A stretch of 64,000 nt of DNA from the NCBI RefSeq assembly GCF_947491795.1, contig NZ_CANLKW010000001.1, positions 620,001-684,000 of the forward strand. The letters run 5' to 3'. The DNA is from an uncultured Roseobacter sp. (GTDB lineage: Bacteria; Pseudomonadota; Alphaproteobacteria; Rhodobacterales; Rhodobacteraceae). Below are positions 27,283-34,566 of the stretch, piece by piece. How positions within the stretch are numbered: position 1 is the stretch's first letter; each line of letters opens with the position of its first letter. The position numbers and the translations under genes were made by a program. The notes under the pieces are model-generated. The model did no database searches. It saw only the letters and a list, made by a program, of their open reading frames with translations, and was not told the origin of the DNA.

Positions 27283-27428
27283 GTGCGGCATTTGGCAGTA
27301 TGGGCTCTACCGGCACCTTCTCCGCGTTGATCACGAAAAGCCGGTTCAGGGAACATGGCCGTTGGCTGCGGCGCGCACGAACTGATAGTGTGCGGACGAA
27401 GTTGCCATTGGAACGTATCTTACGTCCG

Positions 27429-27647
27429 TTACCTTGATGGCCAGCCTTCTTGGTCGTAGCCCTCACATAGCTCTGGATTGGCAGTACGGTCTTCCCGGTA
27501 GGCAGCTGCTAGTCTTTCGCATAGCCAATTGTTGGCGTGATCTCTCTGTATTTCTTCGTCTATCACTACCGGCTCGTTGAGACCTGACGTTGTAGCACAG
27601 GCCGTCAACAAAGTTGCCAAAATAAGCGAAGAAAAGAAATTGTGCAC
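27429..27647 (-). CDS. Small predicted lipoprotein
   Basis: This 72-residue protein starts at a GTG with a GGAG ribosome-binding site 9 nt upstream. The N-terminus (ILATLLTACATTSG) is a lipoprotein signal with the lipobox LTAC, so it should be membrane anchored through a lipidated Cys. The mature part is short, acidic and contains WLCERLAAAYRED. No family was recognised. It lies at the distal part of the island and could be island cargo. Confidence 0.6.
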   Translation of the reverse strand: MHNFFSSLILATLLTACATTSGLNEPVVIDEEIQRDHANNWLCERLAAAYREDRTANPELCEGYDQEGWPSR

Positions 27648-27983
27648 GGTTCAATACTCCATCGTCTCGACGAGTGGTATGCTTGTCCTGAGCTTAAAGC
27701 AAACATAGCTGGTGACCGCTTCGGGCTCGAGATCGGACCTTGGACCCGCGCCGCACCTTCCGCTCCTGATATATACGCTCATCAAGGACAGACAGCAGAC
27801 AAAGCGCCATTTCGCTGCATCTGCGCTAATGTCCGCTATCGCCTAACCGAAGAAAAGAGAACAAAGAGCAATGACATCGGTTATCGTAGCCAAGAAGCCA
27901 TGGATCTAACGCTGGCTTGGACTTCGTACATTGACATTTACAATTTCTAGCTTGTCTTGGATCTGGGCAGGGCGTTCGCTTCG
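27648..27983. other. Intergenic, no gene seen
   Basis: No frame in this stretch has recognisable protein features. It separates the lipoprotein gene from the pseudogene fragments and is probably decayed island sequence. Confidence 0.4.
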
Positions 27984-28142
27984 TTAATGAGCTCCATTAA
28001 AAGGATGGTCGCCGATGACCATGTCCAGCCCCATTTCCAACACAGTGAGCCCAGGCTCCAGCTCGGCGAGCGAAACGGTATCGGCTGCCCGGCGTCGATC
28101 ATCGACAGCGCGATCTGCTTCGGGCCGCCCTTCCGAAATCAT
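27984..28142 (-). pseudogene. N-terminal remnant of a predicted SAM-dependent methyltransferase
   Basis: Read on the minus strand, 52 codons give GRPEADRAVDDRRRAAD followed by LAELEPGLTVLEMG. This is the opening pattern of the predicted methyltransferases of COG4798 (R-P-x2-D-x2-R-D-x2-R-K-P, then L-x2-G-x2-V-L-E/D). The similarity stops where the SAM-binding glycine loop should be, and the frame ends at a stop. It is a 5' fragment of a lost gene. The assignment is by motif only. Confidence 0.5.
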
Positions 28143-28363
28143 CAGTTTTGTCAGTCAGTTTATTTGGCAGCAACCACGCCTATCGCATCCAGTACCCACA
28201 CCACACCAGCTTCAAAGACAGAAGCTGCGATCAGAAACAAGCCCAGCTGAGGCTTCGGAACGGCTTGATGCCGAACGCATAGAGCGACAGGTAGAAAATC
28301 CGCGAAGCGCTCATGGCCGGAGAGGCGCAGTAGGCCAACGCACCGGATGAGCCGGTGATCTGC

Positions 28364-28447
28364 TTAACAACGACCAGCGCGGTCCACATGGGCATCCGCC
28401 GACACCGCGCGCCGGGTCTGCATGTCAATATCCAGCTTTGATGTCAT
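28364..28447 (-). pseudogene. N-terminal remnant of a carboxymuconolactone decarboxylase-like gene
   Basis: A 27-codon minus-strand frame contains MQTRRAVSADAHVDRA, closely matching the conserved N-terminus of PcaC-type 4-carboxymuconolactone decarboxylases (R-R-x-V-L-G-D-A-H-V-D-R-A). It ends at a stop directly after. Only the beginning of the gene remains. Together with the methyltransferase scrap it marks a decayed edge of the island. Short match, so moderate confidence. Confidence 0.45.
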
Positions 28448-28706
28448 AATCCTCTACCCGTGATAGCCCGGTGTATTGGGCCCTTTGTGTATACCCCCCA
28501 GCGCTATGCCTGGCCCGCGTTTTGAAGCGGCAAAATTGATGACGTGCGAGATCAGGGGCCCGCTGTGATTGCTGCAACAAAGAAAGGCACACTGCGCAAC
28601 ACCGAGAAGAACACCCATCCGGTCTCAACGAGAGAACCGGACAGGCGAGGGAACGAAGGGTTGGTCTGCTGCGTTAGCTCCCAAAGCACACAGAAAAGGT
28701 GTCCTC
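28448..28706. other. Upstream region of creA, nothing further seen
   Basis: The creA frame is open from 28569, but the signal peptide places the start at 28707. No clear promoter boxes were identified in this stretch. Confidence 0.35.
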
Positions 28707-29195
28707 ATGTCTCTGATCAATACTCTGCGCAGCGCTGCAATTCTTGGCATATTTGTTCCGGCTTTTTCGGCGAGCGCCGAACAGGTGGGCAATGTTGACG
28801 TCGACTGGCTGGGCAATGACATTGTGATTGAGGCCTTTGCCGACCCGGAGGTGTCCGGCGTGACCTGCCATGTCGCCTATTTCGAGCGCGGTATTATTGA
28901 CCGGCTGCAAAAGGGAAACTGGTTTGAGGACCCGTCGAATTCGTCCATTGCATGCCGCCAGACCGGTCCGTTGGTGATTGGCGATATTGATATGTCGGAT
29001 GAGGGCGAGTCGGTATTTTCCGAGCGCCGGTCGATCATCTGGAAGTCTCTGCAGATCAGACGCATTTATGATGCACAGAACCGCACACTGATCTACATCT
29101 CCCACGCGCGCGAGGTTCAGAACGGATCAGCGAAAATGGCGATCTCTACCGTTCCCCTGTTTGAGCCAGGGCGGATTACCGCAGCTGTGGAGTGA
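28707..29195 (+). CDS. creA: CreA family periplasmic protein
   Basis: This is a 162-residue protein with a cleavable signal peptide (IFVPAFSASAEQ). The mature part begins with VGNVDVDWLGNDIVIEAFADPEVSGVTCHVAYF, the conserved CreA core. It also has the two cysteines of the family (C in GVTCHVAYF and in SSIACRQ) and ends with IYISHAREV. The role of CreA is not well defined. The ATG at 28707 is chosen because it directly begins the signal peptide. Confidence 0.85.
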   Translation: MSLINTLRSAAILGIFVPAFSASAEQVGNVDVDWLGNDIVIEAFADPEVSGVTCHVAYFERGIIDRLQKGNWFEDPSNSSIACRQTGPLVIGDIDMSDEGESVFSERRSIIWKSLQIRRIYDAQNRTLIYISHAREVQNGSAKMAISTVPLFEPGRITAAVE

Positions 29196-29225
29196 CTTGA
29201 GGGCAGGTCGCGGAATCGCGGCCTC

Positions 29226-29246
29226 TGTGTCACAGTTAATAGCGGG
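29226..29246. repeat. Divergent copy of the TGTCACAG(A)TTAAT motif
   Basis: The stretch TGTGTCACAGTTAATAGCGG resembles the two near-identical copies at 29815 and 33666. It lies about 65 bp before the GAF gene start and could be its promoter or operator. Confidence 0.4.
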
Positions 29247-29311
29247 CGTTTGTCTGCGGTGTCATCGTGCGCGCTTCTGATCAGAAGCACGCACTAGACC
29301 GGAGAACCGCC

Positions 29312-29776
29312 ATGACGTACGAAAACCAGTCGGTCTTCGACCGGGACCCGATGCCGGCGTTGCAGCAAATCAGGCAGGCTCTTGAGTGCACGGCTGTCTT
29401 TCTCAGCCAGGCGGGGCCGGGGCCGCATGTGGTGGCCGCAGAGGTTGGTCTGGACCGTCTGGGCGCGCAGCCGATCAGGCATCTGGCAGCAGACAGCCTG
29501 CCGGCCATGGTACGCGACATGAATTATCCCATGGTGATCGATAACGTGCATGCGCATCCGGCGGTGGCTGACCGGGCTTTATGTTACCGGCAGGGCATCT
29601 GCGGCTATCTGGGGGTGCCGGTCATGCGTACAGGCACCGGGCACTGTTGCGGGACGCTGTCTGCTGTCACCGGCAGGCCGCGTCACTGGAGCATACAGGA
29701 CACCGGTCTTTTGCTCGCATGGGCGGAACGGATCGCCGGGGTGTCCGGGAGCAGCCGTCGCCGTACAGGCGGATAA
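29312..29776 (+). CDS. GAF-domain protein
   Basis: This is a 154-residue stand-alone GAF domain, recognisable from LQQIRQALECTAVFLSQAG, PMVIDNVHAHPAV, the loop GICGYLGVPVMRTGTGHCCGTL and the closing helix. It is a small-molecule or redox sensor module without an output domain. The ATG at 29312 has a GGAG ribosome-binding site. Three cysteines cluster around CGYL and HCCG, which might bind a cofactor, though this is speculative. Confidence 0.72.
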   Translation: MTYENQSVFDRDPMPALQQIRQALECTAVFLSQAGPGPHVVAAEVGLDRLGAQPIRHLAADSLPAMVRDMNYPMVIDNVHAHPAVADRALCYRQGICGYLGVPVMRTGTGHCCGTLSAVTGRPRHWSIQDTGLLLAWAERIAGVSGSSRRRTGG

Positions 29777-29814
29777 TTGCCGCAATTCCGGAGCACCGCA
29801 GATCAGCCACCCAG

Positions 29815-29834
29815 GCTATGTCACAGATTAATGC
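29815..29834. repeat. Motif copy TATGTCACAGATTAATGC, first near-identical copy
   Basis: These 20 bases recur exactly at 33666-33685. This copy lies 39 bp past the GAF gene and 223 bp before the gene at 30057. The matched region extends partially further (both continue with a GGT and a CTCCTG/TTCCTG stretch). Confidence 0.6.
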
Positions 29835-30056
29835 AGGTAACTCCTGACCGCGTTAACACATTTATCTGCTGACACCGGCGTATGAGTTTCAGGTTGACGA
29901 GGTGACGAGACGCACATGATCCCCGGTCGGCAGAAGCGCGCGGCGTATCCCCACCTCGCAACACGCCGCGCGCGTATCTGCCGGTGCGCTGCGGGGGTGG
30001 CGCTGCTGGGCTGTGACCCCATATGATAGGGTGGTGCGGTAAACGGGGGGCCGGGT

Positions 30057-31334
30057 GTGCAACAGACAGACAACGAAGGACTGCGCGAGGCGCAGGAGCT
30101 GGAATCCCATGTGGCCTGGCTGGACAGTTTCACCGGGGCGGCCCTGGGTGTGCTGGCCGTGGCCTCGGGCATTTACACCTATTTGGGTGTCTCGTCGCTG
30201 CTGGATGACAACGGATCGCTGAGCTTTTTTGCAGCGATCAGCTATTCGGTCGCGGTCTCGGTCGGGATATTTGTGTTCTGGTCCTATATGATGCGGCTGT
30301 TGCCTGCGGTGCGCGCCAGGGCGTCGCGCATGGGGCTGATGCTGTCCATGGGCCTCGGGTCCGCGGCGATCATTGCGATGTCGTCATGGCTGAATGCGGC
30401 GGCGCTGGCCGGAGCGGCGGCGGTGGAACAGCATCTGGCGCGCACGGTGCAGGAGTATCAGGGCGCGCTGGAGCGGGCGAATGAGATAGCCGTCTCTGCC
30501 CAGGGGCTTGAGCGGGATGTCGCACGGGTGCGCCAGTCGTTTGAGGACCTGTCCGAGCAGGAGGCCACGGGCAATCTGTCCGGGCTGGCGGGCGAAGGAG
30601 CGGTCTTTCGCGTGCTGCGCCAGAAATCAGACGAGCTGGCCGGGCTGGAGGCGCAGATTGCCACACAGCAGCCGCTGGTCGATGCCGCCTTTGCCGAAGG
30701 GAATGCCATTCTGAGCCGGATGCGGGCGCTGACGGTGGCACCCGGTGCTATCGAGGCCCGGTCGGTCGAGTTTTCCGAGGAAGCCGTGCGACTGGCAGGG
30801 GTGATCACCACGCTGCGGCAGCTGTCTGTGGCGCCACTGGTGGCGCGGGCGGCCTCTGATCTGAGTGCTTCGGTGGTGTTGCCAGAGCTGGACGGGCGCA
30901 CCGCAGAGACCCGCGAGGGACAGCGCAGTACCATCGCCTCGGTGCTGGAACTGCTGGGCCAGCGGGCCGAGACGCTGCGCGCGGCGGCAGGCGAGGTGAT
31001 GGCGATGCCGCCTGCACCCGACACGATCTATACCCCGATCAGCACGGCGGATGCGGTGATCATCTATGCGCGCAACTTTGTGCCCTCCTGGGCGGGGGCG
31101 ATTGCGATTGATCTGTTGCCCGCGGTGCTGGTGTTTATCCTGGCCGTAACGCAAAACGCCATCCGGGCAGGCAGGGCGGATCAGCCCCTGGCCGACAGTC
31201 TGACCGTGGCGCAGATGCGCGCGGCGCTCAAAGCAGCCCAGGAACTGGACCCCGACACACCCCCGGTCCGCGATCCTGCCGAACGCGCAGCCCCGGTGGT
31301 TGTGAGCACCGGGGTCGAGCGCGGATCGTCATGA
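30057..31334 (+). CDS. Membrane protein with large coiled-coil domain, unknown function
   Basis: This 425-residue protein was not recognised. Three hydrophobic segments occupy about residues 22-42, 55-78 and 92-118. A long, helical, Ala/Glu/Arg-rich region of about 220 residues with heptad character follows (for example ERANEIAVSAQGLERDVARVR), and a last membrane segment lies near 345-365. The C-terminal 60 residues are hydrophilic. The coiled-coil part is probably periplasmic. The GTG start follows a G-rich ribosome-binding stretch. It overlaps the ClpP-like gene by 4 bp, so both likely form one membrane complex. Confidence 0.75.
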   Translation: MQQTDNEGLREAQELESHVAWLDSFTGAALGVLAVASGIYTYLGVSSLLDDNGSLSFFAAISYSVAVSVGIFVFWSYMMRLLPAVRARASRMGLMLSMGLGSAAIIAMSSWLNAAALAGAAAVEQHLARTVQEYQGALERANEIAVSAQGLERDVARVRQSFEDLSEQEATGNLSGLAGEGAVFRVLRQKSDELAGLEAQIATQQPLVDAAFAEGNAILSRMRALTVAPGAIEARSVEFSEEAVRLAGVITTLRQLSVAPLVARAASDLSASVVLPELDGRTAETREGQRSTIASVLELLGQRAETLRAAAGEVMAMPPAPDTIYTPISTADAVIIYARNFVPSWAGAIAIDLLPAVLVFILAVTQNAIRAGRADQPLADSLTVAQMRAALKAAQELDPDTPPVRDPAERAAPVVVSTGVERGSS

Positions 31335-32107
31335 GCACGCGGCGCGGGATCACCACACGCGGCGCGCTGACCGGTCTGCTGGCGCTGCAGATCCTGCTGG
31401 CATTGCTGCTGATGGGGCGTGATCTGCTGTCGGCACTGCCGGCAATGATGCGCAGCACGGATCAACCGGCGTTTGACACCCCCGTGGCCCCCGGTGATCA
31501 GCGGCGGCAATATGCGCCGCGCGACCTGCCGCTGCGCCCGGCGGATGGCCCGAATGTGCAGCAGTTCACCTCGAGCGGGGACATGCCCAGGCGGCTGGAT
31601 TTTGACCGGCAGGGCGAAGTTCTGGTACTGACAGGTCAGATTGCCGAGGGCGACGCCGCCCGTGTCACCGACGCGCTGGAGGCGCAGGCCGACGGGCTGG
31701 TCTATGTGCGGCTGAATTCGCCCGGCGGGTCGGTCACGGATGCGCTGGCGATCGGCCGTGATCTGCGCGCGCGGGGTCTGGAGACCGTGGCGGGCGCAGG
31801 AGATATCTGCCTGTCGGCCTGTCCCTATATCTTTGCCGCCGGTGTCGCACGCCGCGCGCACGAGGACGCGCAGATCGGCGTGCATCAGCATTTCTTTGGC
31901 GCAAGCTCTGCCTTGCCGGCCTATTGGGCGGTGGAGGTGATCCAGCGCGGTCAGGCGGATGTGATGCGGTATCTGGACGCTATGGGGGTGGACACGCTGG
32001 TCATGCAGCATGCCCTGGCCACGCCGCCCGATGAGATCTATGTGCTGCTGCCCGAAGAGCTGGAGACATACCGGATGGTGACAGAGGGCGGGCCGGGCGA
32101 CAGCTGA
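31331..32107 (+). CDS. Membrane-anchored ClpP-like serine protease (COG3904-like)
   Basis: This 258-residue protein has one N-terminal membrane anchor (about residues 11-30) and then a ClpP/crotonase-type domain. An oxyanion loop NSPGGSV (residues 129-135) is followed by DICLSACPYIFAAG with a candidate nucleophile S162 between two cysteines, and GVHQHFF with a candidate catalytic H185. This arrangement matches ClpP-like predicted periplasmic proteases. It overlaps the coiled-coil membrane gene. Proteolytic activity and substrate are inferred only. Confidence 0.72.
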   Translation: MSTRRGITTRGALTGLLALQILLALLLMGRDLLSALPAMMRSTDQPAFDTPVAPGDQRRQYAPRDLPLRPADGPNVQQFTSSGDMPRRLDFDRQGEVLVLTGQIAEGDAARVTDALEAQADGLVYVRLNSPGGSVTDALAIGRDLRARGLETVAGAGDICLSACPYIFAAGVARRAHEDAQIGVHQHFFGASSALPAYWAVEVIQRGQADVMRYLDAMGVDTLVMQHALATPPDEIYVLLPEELETYRMVTEGGPGDS

Positions 32108-32117
32108 GGCACGATGC

Positions 32118-33503
32118 TCAGCGTGGGCCGAGCAGATCATCCTCTTCGTCCTGTGTCTCGGGCGGGCTTTCGGGTGCCGGAGTTTCGGACAGCAGATCGC
32201 CCTCGCCTTCGGTGGCTGCGGGCTCGGTCACCGGGTCCGGATCGGACGGGGGCGGCGCAGGCGGTGCCGTCCTGGGGCCTGTGTGGTCCAGCACGCGCAC
32301 ACCTTCGGGGAAGATCACCTCGCGCGCCTCGTCCGGCATGGAGATCCCGGCGTTGGTCAGCGCGGTTTTCACGGCCCGCAGCAGGGCCGATTTGAGCTTG
32401 ACCGCAGAGATCACATGCCCGTCGAACCAGTAATAGGTGCGCATATTGATGGTCGACGCGCCCAGCTCATCCACCAGCACCATGGGTTCGGGATCAGCCA
32501 GAACCGCCTTGTGACCGGCCAGGCATTCCATGATGATTTCCTGGGCTTTGGGCACGGCGGCATCATAGCCGATCCCCACCAGGAATTCCCCGCGCCGGTT
32601 GGGCGAGGAGGTGTAATTCTCGATCACGTTTTTAAAGACCGTGGCGTTGGGGATATGGATTTCATTGCCTTCAACCGAGGACAACAGGGTGCTGCGGGTG
32701 CTCATGCTTTTGACCGTGCCCATGATGCCGGCCACTTCGATGAAATCACCGCGCTGAAAGGGGCGGCGCACGCTGAGAATAAGCGAGGACAGGAAGTTTT
32801 CGGCAATGTCGCGGAAAGCAAAACCGATCACGATCCCGATGACGCCGGCACCCCCGATCAGCGAGACCGCCAGCTGTGTCAGCCCCGCCACCTGCAGCAC
32901 GATGTAAAGGCCCACCAGGAACACCGGAAAGGCGATGGTGCGCGCAATCACCACCCGCAGAAACGGCGAGCGGACGCGGTTGGCCAGCAGCAGTTTCGCC
33001 AGTTTGGACACCAGGCGGGCGGCAAACCAGGCCAGCGGCAGGACAAGGACGGCCAGCAGCACCAGCGGCAGGAATGTCACCGCCTTGCGCGCCAGGGCCT
33101 CAAGCTCGGCCATTGCGGGATCAAAGGACCACACAACGGCCTCGTCCACGGCAATGCGGTTCACCACGGCGACGGTACCGGTGGTTTTTGAGGCAAGGCT
33201 CTGCGCCCAGGTCCGGCGGGCGTCTGTGTCTGTGGCGGCATCCAGAAAGACAACGCCCTCGTCCACAGTCACCCTGATGTCACTGTACCAGTCCGTGGCT
33301 TCGAGGATGCGGGTGATCCGCGCGGCAATTGCCGCGTCCGGGGCGACGGGGTCGATCTCCACCTGTTGCTGGGGCGCTTCGGGCGTCTGCGCGCTGTCTG
33401 CCGCAGTGGTCTGCGCGGGCGCGGCCAGTGGTGTCATCAGCCAGACGATCAGCGCGGCGGCCAGCCAGGGGGTGCGGTATGACCGGTTTGCGATGTTGTG
33501 CAC
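32118..33503 (-). CDS. MscS-family mechanosensitive channel with BON domain
   Basis: This protein of about 461 residues starts at the GTG at 33503, which has an AGGAGAG ribosome-binding site. It has a signal peptide (AALIVWLMTPLAAPAQ), then a periplasmic BON domain (about residues 50-125), membrane helices and the MscS core (GIVIGFAFRDIAENFLSSLILSVRRPFQRGDFIEV). An acidic Pro-rich C-terminal tail follows. It opens under hypo-osmotic stress in the inner membrane. A longer reading from 33638 adds a Cys-rich stretch unlike the family. It converges with the ClpP-like gene with a 10-bp gap. Confidence 0.88.
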   Translation of the reverse strand: MHNIANRSYRTPWLAAALIVWLMTPLAAPAQTTAADSAQTPEAPQQQVEIDPVAPDAAIAARITRILEATDWYSDIRVTVDEGVVFLDAATDTDARRTWAQSLASKTTGTVAVVNRIAVDEAVVWSFDPAMAELEALARKAVTFLPLVLLAVLVLPLAWFAARLVSKLAKLLLANRVRSPFLRVVIARTIAFPVFLVGLYIVLQVAGLTQLAVSLIGGAGVIGIVIGFAFRDIAENFLSSLILSVRRPFQRGDFIEVAGIMGTVKSMSTRSTLLSSVEGNEIHIPNATVFKNVIENYTSSPNRRGEFLVGIGYDAAVPKAQEIIMECLAGHKAVLADPEPMVLVDELGASTINMRTYYWFDGHVISAVKLKSALLRAVKTALTNAGISMPDEAREVIFPEGVRVLDHTGPRTAPPAPPPSDPDPVTEPAATEGEGDLLSETPAPESPPETQDEEDDLLGPR

Positions 33504-33665
33504 GTGTTCTCTCCTGTCAGGCCGGGTGCTGCGCGCAGGCTCGCATGCCGGGTCCAGAGGGAAAAGGCCCGGAGCATGGTTTTGGTTCCGCAAAATCCTG
33601 CAGACGGGCATGCAGACACCTGGCTGACGCATGGTCATGTCGTCCGGGCGCGGAGATGTCCGGGT

Positions 33666-33685
33666 GCTATGTCACAGATTAATGC
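33666..33685. repeat. Motif copy TATGTCACAGATTAATGC, second near-identical copy
   Basis: An exact 20-base repeat of 29815-29834, placed 50 bp before the degenerate receiver gene at 33736, where a promoter or operator would be expected. Confidence 0.6.
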
Positions 33686-33735
33686 GGGTTCCTGCCAGGG
33701 GTGGTAAAACAACCGCTTACAAAAAGGACATTCCG

Positions 33736-34116
33736 ATGACTGACAGACGTGCAGTATGTATCATAGAGCGGAACCCTTTTGTCGCGGAGGATATGCGGGA
33801 GATGCTATGCATTCAACTGCCGGATGCGGATCTTTCCGTCTTTTATGACATGGCTGATGCACGGTCCGGCACAGCGAAAGCGCCGGATCTGATCATGATC
33901 GCTGCCGATGCCCATGGGTCGCTGGACCTGTCACAGGATGATCTGCTCTGGATCAATGGAACAAAAATCATTGCTTTTGACACCCGTAATCGCGACGCGC
34001 ATAAAGACTGGATATACCTGAGCAAGCCCTTTTCAGAGCAAGAGCTTATAGGATCTGTGCGCGCGGCCCTCAGTGAAAAAGCCCACGAGGCGCGTTCTGA
34101 TCTGACGGATATTTAG
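33736..34116 (+). CDS. Degenerate response-regulator receiver, no phosphoacceptor Asp
   Basis: This 126-residue receiver-like protein keeps the acidic start (CIIERNPFVAEDM) and the conserved Lys-Pro (YLSKPFSEQEL). The third strand reads DLIMIAADAH, where the phosphoacceptor position near residue 57 is Ala; an Asp lies two residues on. It may signal without phosphorylation. ATG 33736 follows AAAAAGGACA as ribosome-binding site. One copy of the repeated TGTCACAG motif lies just upstream. Confidence 0.75.
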   Translation: MTDRRAVCIIERNPFVAEDMREMLCIQLPDADLSVFYDMADARSGTAKAPDLIMIAADAHGSLDLSQDDLLWINGTKIIAFDTRNRDAHKDWIYLSKPFSEQELIGSVRAALSEKAHEARSDLTDI

Positions 34117-34117
34117 C

Positions 34118-34171
34118 ACAACCGGCGGTATGCACGCGACGAGGCAGGGACACATACATGCCGCCGGTTGT
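34118..34171. repeat. Long inverted repeat after the receiver gene
   Basis: Arms of 15 bases (34118-34132 and 34157-34171, ACAACCGGCGGTATG against its complement with one mismatch) flank a 24-nt loop. It starts 2 bases after the receiver stop and has no T-run. It may be an mRNA-stabilising or intrinsic termination structure. Confidence 0.55.
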
Positions 34172-34566
34172 GGATCGCACCGTCGCGGTGGTGCGCAAAG
34201 CAGAAAGGGTTGCCTTCTGTTCCTTCGCTAACGTGTCAGCGGAGGCATGGTTCCACAGAAAATGCATAAAGTCGGTTTGGACTGACGCCGGCATCTCCAA
34301 GGATTGGTATCGGGCGGATGCGATCAATAATGGGATTCGACTTGCTGAAAAGAACAGCACCGGTATCCCTCTGATTTCTATTGGTCATTTTGAATATGTA
34401 AACTTCGCTATACGATTGATGCGTACAGCTGCAAACCTGTATCTGTCTGCCACCGTGGAAAGCCTACCGGGCTTATGACAACGGCCCTTCCCTTTCCTGT
34501 CCGGTGCGTGAAAGGGCCGGCAAACTTCCGGAACCCGGATCGAGCAGATCTGGCCGCATTACGCAG
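34172..34566. other. Intergenic, one doubtful open frame
   Basis: An open frame of 106 codons (34158-34478, +) starts inside the inverted repeat and has no recognisable family; the opposite strand is also open for part of it. Base composition is more AT-rich than the neighbours. No gene is called with confidence. Confidence 0.35.

Noticed and set aside
27218..27466. 82-codon minus-strand frame after the recombinase
   Set aside because: Overlaps the two hairpins and the lipoprotein 3' end, has no signal, motif or ribosome-binding site; looks like repeat sequence read through.
22913..28706. Second tRNA-Ser 3' end copy as att site
   Set aside because: No copy of the T-arm/acceptor sequence was found by eye in the island or beyond it.
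34158..34478. 106-codon plus-strand frame
   Set aside because: Starts inside the inverted repeat, has no recognisable family and the opposite strand is partly open too.
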